Assembly (NCBI GenBank): GCA_034401135.1
Contig: JAWZSP010000009.1
Location: forward strand, 2,170,001 to 2,234,000
Origin: Volutella citrinella
Lineage: Eukaryota; Ascomycota; Sordariomycetes; Hypocreales; Nectriaceae
Direction: 5' to 3'
DNA length: 64,000 nucleotides
The position numbers were made by a program, and so were the translations under genes. Positions 1-10,864 of this stretch are shown piece after piece. Within the stretch, counting starts at the first letter, position 1; every line of letters begins with the position of its first letter. The notes beneath the pieces are model-generated. The model did no database searches, had not been told where the DNA came from, and saw only the letters and a program-made list of their open reading frames with translations.

Positions 1-612
1 GGGGTTGTTGCACGGCGTCAATGCCAGAGGGCGTTGAGGACTGTTGGACTGCCGCGGTAGCCATGGCTAGATAGATTGTGTTACTTGACTTGAAGGTTGT
101 TTTAGTACAGCTGTTGACTTGATGTCTGAATGTCTGGTGCACATCTTCTGGCCCGTCTGCTCTGGGCATGGCCAGTATATATGCATCCATGTGGCAGCAC
201 ACCACTACGCGAGCACGCCATCTTCAACCAACGATGTTGATTCTGATTGTTAATCTGCCGTGCAACCCCCGCTTTCGATGATGAAATCTGATCAAGGAAA
301 GAGGAGGGCTCATCAATTCCGCCCGCCGGTCCGCATGCTTTGAAATCACGGTCGAGACGTGACGTTGCATGCGCGCCGCATCCTGGTCGAATCCAACATT
401 TGAGGCCTTCTCCGCATTCTGCATCGGTTGAATTATGAATCATTCCGGTGTGAGTTGAAGAAGCTCGATACAGCATGTGAATACATTTTTCATGAAGACA
501 TATGGAATTGATTGCGTATCGCTGGCTAAGTCTAATTCTTCCAATTCGATAACAACTCATCATCCAACCCTTACTACTCACTGCAATCCAGTGCAGGATG
601 TAATACGGCATA
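1..612. other. Intergenic, no gene recognised
   Basis: This stretch lies downstream of the methionine-permease-like gene. Open frames here are short and show no family resemblance, and no RNA gene or repeat was seen. Confidence 0.5.
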
Positions 613-2335
613 TTAAAGGTCTTGGTAGGGCACCAACTTCGTGATAGACGTCCCATCACTGAGCACTTCTTCCTTTTCCTCTAGCCTGTATCCCTTCCAT
701 CGTGGAACAAGTACAGTCCACAAGTACCAATAGATGATGCCACCCACAAGTCTAAGGTCATGGTTAGAAAAGGGTCAACCATAGACGTGTGCAAACTTAC
801 ATGCTGACTGCAACAATGGCATACGTAGCGTAGAACATGCCGTTCTCAGGCCTTTTCTCGGGCGGAAAAAATGGCGCGGCAAGGAGGGACAGTCCAATGA
901 GGATCTTGATGATCACAGCCGGCTTCCAAGCCTTGAATGGCCTTCGCAAGTCTGGCTTTTTGTAGCGCAGCCAAAGAAGACCCAGTGAAATTGCAAGGCT
1001 AAATATCTGGCCAGAGTAGCCTTCTAACTCGAGGATGAACGAGTAGACTTCTCCGGACGGGGGCAAGACAATGACGAGGAAAGAGGGAATATAGTGCACG
1101 AAGAAACCGCCAAGAGGGGAGCCAAATGGCTTGGTAGAGGCAAGAAGATGCGAATAGGGCAAGAATCCTTGACGAGCAATTTCCTGCTTGAGTCGCGCCA
1201 TGGCAAACGCAACGACAAGCACATTGCCAAATACCGACAGAGCGACGGCCAGCGGGAGGAAGGCCCTGCCAAAGGATGGCCCAAAGACGCGCTCGAAAAA
1301 TAGGGCGGCAATGAGCTCGCCTCCGTTCTTTATCTCGTCGATGGGCACGACGAGGAAGTATGCCACGTTGATGAGCAGATACATGCCAAACGACGTGGCC
1401 AGCGCTGTCGACGTGACGGACTTGAGGGTGCGCACCGGGTTCTTGACTTCGTTGAGCACATTGCTGATATTGTCCAGTCCGGCAAACGAGTAGATTGCTT
1501 TAAAGATGGACGTCGAGATGAGGCCCCAGTTCCAGATGCTGTCTTCCCACATATGATCCCACGACAACTGGGCTCGGACCTGGCTCGGGGCTGCGGTCTC
1601 GGGTCTGAAGAGCAGCACATATGTGCCCGAGAGGATCATGAAGATGACGATGCCAATCTTGATCCAGCCCAGCAGGTTCTGTAACCGTATTCCGGCTCGT
1701 GGAAAGCACCCGTGTATTATCGTCACCGCCGTGAGCAGACCGACGGCGAGTGTCTTCCGCAGCGCATCGCTCGCATCGTCCTTGCCCAGAGCAAAGAGCA
1801 CGTATTGACTGAAGACGACGCAGTTGCTCGCCGTGAACCCCAGCAACACGGCTTGGATCGCAATCAGGGTGGATGCCAGGAACCTGGGCCGGCGATAGGT
1901 AAACTCGAGGTAGACCTTGTCTCCGCCGGATCGCGGCAGCATGCAGCCGTACTCGAGGGACACTGCGAGGCCACAGGAGGCAATCAAGGCGCCCACTGCC
2001 CAGATCAAGAGGGCAAGCCCGGGGCTTCCGACAGATCGGACGATTACGCCGGGTGTCGCAAAGATGCCGCTGCCGATGACTCGGGATATGACGAGGATGT
2101 AGGCGCTGTGCCATGATAGCGTGCGGCCGAGCGTCGAGGTTTCGGGGAGGACATCGTCGTCTATGGCCCGGGACGATCGTATCGAACGGGAGAGTGCTTC
2201 TTCGTCGTGGCTCGCTCGGGGATCGATGGACTTGCTGTCGTCTTGGGTGTACAAGGATGCGGACTCTCCAGACGCCGAGCGGGTTGGCTGGTGTTCAAGG
2301 AGCGGCGATCGCTCAGAGCTGTCGTGTGTAGTCAT
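613..2335 (-). CDS. Methionine-permease-like amino acid transporter (APC/LAT, Mup1 type)
   Basis: Two exons, 2335-801 and 751-613, flank a 49-nt intron (752-800; GTAAGT donor, CTAAC branch site, TTAG acceptor) and give 557 aa. The protein has a long hydrophilic Ser/Asp-rich N-terminus (about residues 1-70) and about 12 hydrophobic segments. The APC signature SRVIGSGIFATPGVI sits in the first membrane helix. The second exon supplies the family-typical tail, with GGIIYWYLW, then PRWKGYRLEE and DGTSITKLVP. Fungal members of this group import methionine or related neutral amino acids at the plasma membrane. It lies tail to head with the SsuD-like gene on the same strand, which fits a sulfur-acquisition role. 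The exact substrate cannot be read from sequence. Confidence 0.88.
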
Positions 2336-2885
2336 TTTTCACTGATGGTGTCGTTGCATCCGCCAGTCGCAAAAAGCAGCAAGGCGTTGAAAGCAGCGAA
2401 GTCATTCGTAGACGCCCACCGGCCGACAGCGACTGTAGAGGCCATCTTGTGACCAAGCAGGCGTGCAAATGCTATGGCGTTTTCCGCAATGGCGATTGTC
2501 TCAGCGCGTGGCATCTGGGCGAGGAACGCGTGTGTGGGTGGCATTGCGCGACGCTCTCACACAGTCACGTCATCGCTTATCACTCCCCACACCTCGGTCG
2601 CACACGTCAATCTCTCCCTTGGACGGCTAGCATTTGTAAGCTAGGGAGCGATAAGTGAGGGGTTGCTGTTTCAAATTTGGGGGCTCACTGATGTGATTGC
2701 TTTCTTCCTGGCGATCATCAATGCTAGGTGGTGACGAGTGACAGGTCTGGAGACCCAAGTAAGGCATCGCCCAAATCTGAGGGGCTGATAGAGCTCAAGC
2801 TATATTTAGCTATCTAGACAACCTACTCTCACAAAAACCCAACGGCCACCTATCCTTGCGCTGAGTCTGTTCAGCCACTATTCTT
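2336..2885. other. Intergenic promoter region of the permease
   Basis: This holds the promoter and 5' leader of the permease on the minus strand and the 3' flank of the monooxygenase. A near match to the CYS3/MetR site ATGRYRYCAT (ATGGTGTCGT, 9 of 10) lies at 2345-2354, only about 10 bases before the start codon, so its value is doubtful. No other gene was seen. Confidence 0.4.
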
Positions 2886-3995
2886 CTATGAAGTACCGTT
2901 TTTCGCAGTCTCGGCCCTCTTGCGCAGTTCTTCCCGCACAGGCGGCAGGATATACCGCCCGTAGTCGACAGAATCATTGAAGTTGTCATACCCACGGATA
3001 GAAATAAGGTCGGCGCCCAAGTCAATGTAGTCCAAAATCGAGTCCACTACCGTCTGATAGCTCCCCACCAGCGCAGTCGAAGCGCCTCTGGCGTTGGTAG
3101 CAGTGACGGTGGGATACCACAGAGCCCGGTCCTGCACCTCTCCTCGCTTTGCAATCTCCAACAGCCGCTGGGAGCCCACGTTCTGCGGCGGCGGAGCGTT
3201 GGCCGGCGCCTTGCCCAGGCCTTGGGCGCGGTTGGCCTTGAGCGTGTCCAGCGTCTTGTGCGCCTTGGCCCAGGCGAGGTCGTCCGTCTCGGCGACAATG
3301 GGCCGAAACGTGACCCAGATGCGAGGCCGATCATTCGGTGCGCGGCCAGCCTTGTCTGCGGCGGCGTAGATGCGGTCGATCTGTTCCTTTGTCTCCTTGA
3401 GCGGCTCACCCCACAGCCCAAAGATGTCAGCCAACGCGCCACCGATGCGGTATGCCTCGTCAGAGGACCCTCCGACAGACACGGGGATGGTCCCGTTGGT
3501 GGGACGCACGCGGTTGCTGAAGTCTTTGAACTGGTAGTATTTGCCGTCCCAATCAAAGGGCTCAGGCGACTCCCAGGCTCGACGCAGGATCTTGATATAC
3601 TCTTCTAGTCGCGCGTAGCGCTCATCCTTGTTCAGGAAGTCGCCCTCCCTAGCCTGTTCCACATCACTGCCTCCGGCGATGAAGTGAACGACGACGCGGC
3701 CCGTGCTGAGCTGGTCAAGCGTCGCCAGGGCCTTTGCGGCGACAGTAGGGTACAGCGTGTTGGGCCTCAGAGCAATAATGACCTTGACATTCTTTGTTGC
3801 GGCGGCGACTGTCGCGCCAAGCGTGAACGGGTCGTAGGACGAAGAGTCATATGGGATCAGCGTATAGTTGAAGCCATAGTCGTCCAGGGACCGGGCGTAG
3901 CGGACAAGGAACTGCGGATCGACCCCTGCTCCGGGGATCGGGTCCAGTTCAGTGGACGCGTTGGGGAACGTGATGCTGATAAACTCGGCAGGCAT
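2886..3995 (-). CDS. FMN-dependent alkanesulfonate monooxygenase, SsuD-like (luciferase-like superfamily)
   Basis: Uninterrupted 369-aa frame. I start at the ATG at 3993-3995 because homology begins there (MPAEFISITFP); a further 22 codons upstream are open. Landmarks of the bacterial luciferase-like fold are ALRPNTLYPTVAAKALATLD, then STGRVVVHFIAGG, RLEEYIKILRRAW, VGGSSDEAYRIGGALAD and the C-terminal GADLISIRGYDNF. Length matches bacterial SsuD (about 380 aa). SsuD uses FMNH2 and O2 to release sulfite from alkanesulfonates. The lack of introns and the bacterial-type family are compatible with an old bacterial origin, but I cannot date that. It is divergent from a Dal5-family carrier, suggesting uptake and desulfonation of organosulfonates. 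FMN reductase is not in the window. A different LLM substrate, such as a nitrilotriacetate-like compound, is possible. Confidence 0.85.
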   Translation of the reverse strand: MPAEFISITFPNASTELDPIPGAGVDPQFLVRYARSLDDYGFNYTLIPYDSSSYDPFTLGATVAAATKNVKVIIALRPNTLYPTVAAKALATLDQLSTGRVVVHFIAGGSDVEQAREGDFLNKDERYARLEEYIKILRRAWESPEPFDWDGKYYQFKDFSNRVRPTNGTIPVSVGGSSDEAYRIGGALADIFGLWGEPLKETKEQIDRIYAAADKAGRAPNDRPRIWVTFRPIVAETDDLAWAKAHKTLDTLKANRAQGLGKAPANAPPPQNVGSQRLLEIAKRGEVQDRALWYPTVTATNARGASTALVGSYQTVVDSILDYIDLGADLISIRGYDNFNDSVDYGRYILPPVREELRKRAETAKNGTS

Positions 3996-4932
3996 TGTGA
4001 CGATGGGATGGATGTCTCGGCGGCGAGTACGAAAAGTGATACGAGGCCGAAGCCCAGACACATGGTGCCCTTGGTGTAGTTAAGTATCATCACCGGATGG
4101 TTTCTTGATAGCCCCGCGATGGCGTCTTCACGACACACAAAAGCCGAACGATGGCGTCTTACATGATGGTGCCAACCGTCGGGGTTGTGGCCGACGGGAG
4201 GTCATGTTAGCGTGCGGGCATTCCTTATTCCCGCACTGCTGGCGATTACCAACGGCCGAATCGCGCGTAAGATTTGCCGTATAATACTGCCATTGGATCC
4301 CAATGCAACGACAGATGCGAATATGGTGCTACTGCCAGTGGGGGCTTCTGCTCAAGATGGCAAATGGGGGAGAGCATTGGACGAAACGCGATCTTGGTGC
4401 AGCATCACGTCACCAGCAGACTCCCCCAATCTCCACACATGACACGCCTAATAATCCCCGCCCGCCGTAGATCGGCTATTGTTTAGCGCCCGTTCTGGGC
4501 ATGTCGGGGAGCACCCGGTGCGGGCCCTGCCTAAATGCATGTTGAATATCTCCAGGGAGTCCAGGCAGACAGATTACTCGATCAACCAGGGAGGTGCACA
4601 CGTTGCTTCTTGTGGTGGTTGCTTCCTTCACAGAACCATGCACACGGCCAGAATGAGGGCAGAACCGGAGCTTACTCGGTATGCGGACGTATCAACTGTC
4701 ATAAACGCCTCTGACGACATCGTTGTCTCGGATGATGAACTTGTAGGGTTGTTGAGGACTAGACATGGTCTCCATGCAGGTGTTTGGGACAGGTTAAGCA
4801 TAGATCAGCCCAGAGGCCGGGTGATCAACCAATGCTAAATTATTTGCTAGCTATATCATCTAGTACTCCGCCATCTTTGCTTTTTATGAATCCTCTCCAG
4901 TCTCACCTGTAACCACCCAGGGGATTTTCGCC
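3996..4932. other. Divergent promoter region, SsuD-like / Dal5-like genes
   Basis: 937 bp between two divergent start codons. It contains the CYS3-like motif group listed separately. The open frames inside are short and unrecognised. Confidence 0.6.
4119..4175. promoter_or_regulatory. Three CYS3/MetR-like near-consensus sites
   Basis: ATGGCGTCTT occurs at 4119-4128 and again at 4151-4160, and ATGGTGCCAA at 4166-4175. Each matches 9 of 10 positions of ATGRYRYCAT, the site of the Neurospora CYS3 / Aspergillus MetR bZIP sulfur regulators. They lie 124-180 bp upstream of the monooxygenase start. None is a perfect match, so function is inference. Confidence 0.4.
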
Positions 4933-6579
4933 ATGCCGGACAAAACAAAGCAAGCAGAGACGGAGACCGTCAAGGTCGTAAACTATGGCACCAATTCATC
5001 TCCGAGCGAATCCGTTACCGAGGTTCTGCAGGTCGTGCCCAAGAGGACATGGAAGTCGTACTTGTGGGATACGTTTGACAAGTCCCCCGAAGAACGCCGC
5101 TTCTTGTTCAAGCTCGACGCTGCCTTGATGACGCTGGCTTCTCTCGGATACTTTATCAAGTACCTGGACCAGGCAAGCATCATGCCACACGTTGCTGCTT
5201 CAGCACTGACCTGAGACAGGTCAATGTCAACAATGCCTTTATATCTGGTATGAAGGAGGACATGGGCCTCTGGGGCAATGAACTCAACTATATGCAAACA
5301 GCCTGGACGGTTGGTTATGTTATCGGAGAAATCCCGAGGTTAGCTGGGCTGTTTCTTGGCTCTGATGCATTGCATACTGACAAGACCTAGCAACTTGTTG
5401 TTGACTCGCATTCGACCCAGTCTTTGGATCCCCACGTGTGAGGTGTGTTTCTCCTTGCTCTTCTGCACTGTTCGTTGTCACTGACGCAACCAGGTCATTT
5501 GGAGTATCCTCACGATTCTGCTTGCCAAATGCACCACCCACACGCAGCTCTATGTACTTCGATTCTTCATCGGCCTTGCTGAGAGTACCTTTTACCCTGG
5601 CATGCAGTACATCATCGGCTCTTGGTACCGCAAAGATGAACTGGCCAAGAGATCATGTCTGTTTCACGCAATGGGCAACGTCGGGTCTATGGTCTCAGGA
5701 TATCTCATGGCTGGTGCCTACAACCTCGATGGTGTGCATGGATTCCATGGCTGGCAGTGGCTTTTCATCACGAATACTGTTGTTTCACTACCCATTGCCA
5801 TCTCTGGCTTCTTCTTCCTGCCTGACGTGCCCGAGATTACCAAAATCTGGTATCTCACCCCTGACGAAATCAAGCTAGCCAAGAAGCGCATGGAGCTTGA
5901 GGGACGGGCAGAGAGGTCTCCATACACCAAGGACAAGTTCAAAAAGATATTTTCGAGTTGGCACATTTACGGACTGACGCTGATTTACATTCTGTTCAAC
6001 AACGGCAACGGAGGGAACTCGCAGCCGGCCTTCCAAATCTGGCTGAAGAAGGAGGGATACCCCGTGCGTTTGGCAAACATCTACCCGACGATTGTGGAAG
6101 TCATCAGCATTATCACCACCCTTCTATATGCATGGACATCGGATAGTGTGTTTCGGGGCGCCCGATGGCCAGCCGTCGTCTTCTCCGGCCTCGTCAAGAT
6201 CATTGCCTACGTTTCCTTGAGCGTGTGGAAGGTCCCGACTGCTCTCATATGGACCTCGTTCCTACTTTGCGGCTTTGGTGGTGGCATCAGCGGTCTATTG
6301 TTTGCTTGGGCACACGAAGTCTGCAGCGATGACAATGAGGAGCGGGCTCTGGTAATTGGCTCCATGAACGGAATGGCTTACGTTTTCCAAGCCTGGCTTC
6401 CCCTCGTCATCTGGCAGCAGGTCGAGGCGCCAAGCTACCCCAAGGGCTACCCAACAATGGTGGCCATGGCTATTGCGCTGATTGTGAATGCATTCGTGCT
6501 GAGGTGGTTTCACAAACGGCAGAACAAGAAGAACAGTCTCGTCGAGCCCCGGTCCGATGAGAGTGGTCTGCAGCCCTGA
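4933..6579 (+). CDS. MFS transporter, Dal5/allantoate-permease family (Soa1-like sulfonate carrier candidate)
   Basis: Four exons, 4933-5172, 5220-5338, 5391-5442 and 5494-6579, give 498 aa. Intron 1 (5173-5219) has GC-AG ends; introns 2 and 3 are GT-AG. The joined protein reads as a typical Dal5-family carrier: a hydrophilic N-terminus, FKLDAALMTLASLGYFIKYLD, then VNVNNAFISGMKEDMGLWGN, FIGLAESTFYPGMQYIIGSWY, and a second half with NGNGGNSQPAFQIWLKKEGY and GMAYVFQAWLPLVIWQQVEA. About 12 membrane helices are expected. Family members move allantoate, pantothenate, thiamine, biotin or, for yeast Soa1, sulfate and sulfonates. The divergent SsuD-like enzyme makes a sulfonate the leading substrate; this is inference from context. 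Retaining intron 1 would cause an early stop. Confidence 0.88.
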
Positions 6580-6712
6580 TCTGAGTAGATCTGTTTGTCT
6601 ATTTGAATGGGCATGTGTTGATAACAATAAGAAGCGCAAGAAGGCGGGCAAGCTGTGGGGAGCATGTGCCTGAGCAGGGTGATTCAGGGAGAAGCGATGT
6701 GGCTTATCAATA

Positions 6713-9384
6713 CTATTGACTGTAGATTGTAATCTGCCGATATTGCTCTAGACCAGCGCCAATAATATTGATAAAGGGCCACTGAGTATTACTTTTGAAG
6801 AAATGTGCCCATATCCTTAAAACAGCGATTCCAAGATTCCTCGGATCTCTGAAATCTGCCAAACTCTCGTCTTCTTCCTCAAAATCGACTACCGTATAGG
6901 CTTCTTCGATAATACTGCGTACCCAATAGAGTAGGCGGTTCTCACTGTCTACACCCGGGTGCCTGTTAGACTGATGATACACACATTGAGAGATAAAAGC
7001 ATTGCTTCATACCGGTAAGTGGTGTTGAAGGCATAGTGTCGCGGAGCTGACAGAGCCACTTGCTCAGTAAAATACCACACTCTAAACTAGAAAGAGAGTG
7101 TCTGACGCTCCAGAAGAAAGCTTGACTCCTTGCAACCCTATCAACACCGAGTCGGACGGGGATGCTGAGCATGTGGACCGCATACAATAGCGGCGCGATG
7201 ATACCATCGCCGCGCTCCACACGCGGAGCACGGCTAATAGCTCGTGCGATGCGAACCGGATCTCGTGTTTCGAGTTGGCGATATGGACCCAGGTGGAGAT
7301 GAATGCGCACATATGCAAGCGCAAGAAGAGAGCTTGATGTAAAAGGGATAGGGCCGTTTTCGTTATTCGGGTCGAGACTTGACTCGGCAGCCTGTTGCCA
7401 GCCAGATGTCCATGACCGTAGGCCACGTCTATCGAGGTTAGATAAGTCAATCTCTGTATGAGTTTGTAAAACATACTCGAGTTTTTCTACTTCTTCGCAG
7501 GGTAAAGCTGCCGAGTCGCTCATGACTGGCAAGCTCAGGTCTCTCACAATATGGATCCGTTGTAGGAGCCCATGTAGAAGGACGTAATTCCCCAGGGGTG
7601 TGGGAATGGGGTCCAATGGCGTTGTGTTATCGTTCCTCAAGAGCAAAGAGAGCGCGTCCTGGAAAAACAATTGTTGTCTCTTCACCTCTCTTGTTGCACT
7701 CTGCCATTGCGCGGCACTTGCGGCTGTCCACTCTTTTGTACAACAGGGCAACCGAAGCTTAACTTCGTTGCTGCGTAAAACTGGATAAACATTGTAGGCG
7801 ATACTGTGAGTATGGAGAAAAGAAAATGCAATGAGTTTCGTACGCCTGCGAGACTCTCGATCAATCCACAAGAGCCAGGACGTGTGGAGGGCATTGGGTT
7901 GTGCGGATGCCGAAGAGGCGGTATCAGGAATATCGATCTCGTCGTCTAGACCTATTTCTCGTAAGATATGGGCGAGACGGCCTTGGAGTGCGAAGGCTTC
8001 CTTTACCATGGAAGCTTTTGGCTCCCAGGTGGCGAACCCCATCAGGGCGATGAGCGCTCGGACTGTTTCTATATGGTCCCAAGATGGTTTCTCCTTGGGC
8101 CCGACTCGTGAATTGCTTGTGTCATTTGGAGTCAAGAAGGGATCCGAACCCGACATGGTCTCCAGTCGGTGCAGCAAGACGGCCTTTCCCGCTACGAAGA
8201 GACGTTCCGAGGCACGGTGCTCAAAGCTGTACTGTGCTCCAACTGCAGACATTCCTAGAATAACCTCGATTGGGTGGTCAAGGATTCGCCAGGTGCGGCA
8301 ATGGATGAAAGGCATGTGGGAATGGAAACCCTCAAACCAAGACGTTATGTAGCGAGTGAGTGCATGACGAGAAGGGAACTTGAACTTATCACCAAGAACG
8401 CCAGCGAGGGGCTCGAGAGAGGCCAAGAGCTTGGTCATTTGCTCTTCTGTAACTCGAAAGCGTTGGGAATCTGGATCGACAGCTCGGGTATCTGGAAAGG
8501 CACTGGACTGTGAGTCTTTGTAGATTCCGGGGGCTGCGCAGTTCACCCACCGTTGTCTAGCGTGTGGTTCGGTAATCTGTTACCAGTTGGAGCAGACGGT
8601 AGCCATGAACTAAACGGGGTTCCCGTTCGCTGTCTGTTGGTCTCTCGTGGCGATGGCGTTTCATCAGGAGTGATCCTCGCTTCCAAGCCCGCAGCCTCAT
8701 TCTCCCTGTCATACGGGCCATTCAAATACGGACTCCATACGGGCGGCAAGCCGGCACCATCAAGAAAGTTTGCAAAGTCTGCAAAATGAGGGTCGAAGAT
8801 GACGTTATCGCCGTTTTGCATCGCCAATGATAGAGAGGTTGGTGACAGCGTGGATTGAACGCTGTGATCATAAGCCTGTCCTTCAATCTCAGACTCCGTC
8901 GTGGGGTCGACGTGGACTTGCTGCAGTTGTTGGCCAATCCAGTGGTCTGCGCCACTTAGTCCTGATAGCGACACAGCCGCGGCAAGGTCAGCGTCCGCTG
9001 TGGGCGCATCGTCGGCTCGGGGCCCATCTTGGTGTGACTGTATTCTCTGATGCCGCACAAGGAGATCTCTGCGGGCAAAGGTATCACCGCAGCGACACAC
9101 GTATGGCTTCTCCTTTGTATCTGGCCCAGCATTAACACTCAATTGGGGTACGACTGGCATAAGATGATCCGTCACTCACGTGTTCGGATGTGTCGTTCCA
9201 GATGCTCGGTTCGTTTGAAGGCTCTCCCGCAATGTGGGCACATACGCGAAATGCTTCGATCTCCCCCCAGATCTCGCCTGGGACGTTTGTTCGTGGGGTA
9301 TAACGTCTGGTCCTGACGCGAGGAAGAGTCAAACTGACTGTGGGGTGTCATTGGGCCTGTCTCCAAGTGTCCGCGGGCAAACAT
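6713..9384 (-). CDS. C2H2 zinc-finger transcription factor with fungal-specific regulatory domain
   Basis: Four exons, 9384-9180, 9120-8551, 8491-7013 and 6948-6713, total 829 aa. Splicing exon 1 to exon 2 creates the classic finger linker HIRTHTKEKPY, which is strong support. The two fingers are CPHCGRAFKRTEHLERHIRTH and CRCGDTFARRDLLVRHQRI-x-SH, about residues 48-100. A Ser/Pro/Asp-rich linker follows, then a helical fungal_trans-type domain from about residue 270 to 600. The exon 2-3 junction (GTGGGT donor, 59-nt intron) and the exon 3-4 junction (64-nt intron) are chosen because they keep frame. Such proteins bind DNA in the nucleus and often regulate neighbouring catabolic genes. Here the neighbours are the Dal5-like carrier (convergent) and the SDR (divergent). 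Its target is unknown. Confidence 0.85.
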
Positions 9385-9837
9385 GCACTCGGGTTTGACC
9401 TCAGTGGCAGGGTGGCAAGTTGTGTGACTTGGAGAAACAGAGGCACACGGGGATGGGGTATGGAGGCGTGGGGTATCACAGGACTGACTGACTCGTGGCC
9501 ATCATGGAGAACACTAGTCTCCAAAAGGCCCACAAGAAGTGGATCTCTTGGGGCAGGTGATGGAGTAGAGGCTGCTAAGCGTACTCTTGGGTCTAGTGGC
9601 ATTGGGAAACCTGCGGTGTCTCGACCAGTGCTATCTCCGGGATCTGAAAAGAGAGCAGTTGTACATGCAATGCCACGCACTGTGTGGAGTGGCATGTTGG
9701 AGTCATGAGAGTGTGTCGCCAATGCCGGGGCCGAATGGGGCAGTGTGAGGGGATTTGATACTGATCGTTGGATATTCTATGCTCATTTGCTTGCTCGCTC
9801 CCTGTTTTCTCGGCGTGGTGATAGATTGGACATAACA
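9385..9837. other. Divergent promoter region, C2H2 regulator / SDR
   Basis: 453 bp between divergent start codons. No clear named motif was recognised. Confidence 0.5.
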
Positions 9838-10745
9838 ATGGCCCTCTTCAATAGGTTTCCTGGCGTGGCACTCATCACCGGCGCTGGCGGCACAGGTTCG
9901 TTAGCCCCAAATCAATAGCAACCTGGCAATTGACTCAAAGAAACGCAGGCATCGGAGCCGCTGTGGCGAAAGCTTTTGCTACCGCTGGCTGCACCCGCAT
10001 TGCCCTTACCGATCATAATGAAGCGACCCTCGCGCAAACTCGACTTGCCGTGTCGAGGATAAGTCCCCAGGCGCAAATATGCTCGGTTGCCGGCGATATC
10101 TCCAACCCGGATTTCGTGTCGAGGCTCATTGGACAAGTTACTGAGACGTTTTCCCGAATTGATTACTCGGTCCAATGCGCAGGAATTCTTGGCGCGGCGA
10201 GGCGTTCTCACGAGACACCAATCGAAGACTTTGATCGCATCAATAGTGTGAACTACAGGGGAACATGGCTTGTCTCTCGCGCCGTTCTGGGGCACATGGT
10301 GCATCAGGAGCCTCTGGGGGGGCACCCGAAGCAACGGGGCGCTGTTGTGAACATCGCCAGCCAGCTCGGCATAGTCGCACGTCCCGGCGCAGGTTCGTCA
10401 TTGCGAATGCTATTGTGTATCCCTTGGATTAACTCTAACCTTCGTCCAGCACCGTATTGCGCGTCCAAGGCCGCTATTATCAACATGACCAAGTCTGACG
10501 CAATTGACTATTCTAAAGATGACGTACGGGTGAACTGTGTTTGCCCTGGTGTTATAGCGACACCGATGACAAAGGGTAGCAAGGAGGTGGAGGAGAGGCT
10601 ACAGCCCGCCATTCAGATTGCACCGATGGCAAGGATGGGAACACCAGAGGAAGTAGCAGATGCGGTATTGTTTTTGTGTTCAGCCCAGGCTTCCTTTATC
10701 CAGGGCCATGCGCTTGTTGTGGACGGCGGATATACTATCAATTGA
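9838..10745 (+). CDS. Short-chain dehydrogenase/reductase (classical SDR)
   Basis: Three exons, 9838-9895, 9949-10392 and 10450-10745, encode 265 aa. Exon 1 carries the start of the cofactor motif, and splicing completes TGAGGTGIG (TGxxxGxG). Asp at about residue 41 after the second beta strand favours NAD(H). Catalytic residues are Ser157, Tyr170 and Lys174 in the YCASK motif. The usual NNAG is replaced by QCAG at 96-99. The C-terminal VVDGGYTIN is typical of the fold. Intron 2 (57 nt) is a multiple of three without stops, so its retention would insert 19 residues just before the catalytic Tyr. The substrate is unknown. It is divergent from the C2H2 regulator and convergent with the amidase (119 bp between stops). 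Confidence 0.88.
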
Positions 10746-10864
10746 TGCTTTTGTTTCTACCCTGTCCATTCTACAGACTCTAACGAGACAAAACATCTTC
10801 TTTTCCATTTATCCATCTAAGTAAAACTGCAAACACCATTTCAAACATCGCGTTTATTTTTCGT

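Noticed and set aside
102..659. 185-codon minus-strand frame
   Set aside because: It overlaps exon 2 of the permease in another frame and has no recognisable domain.
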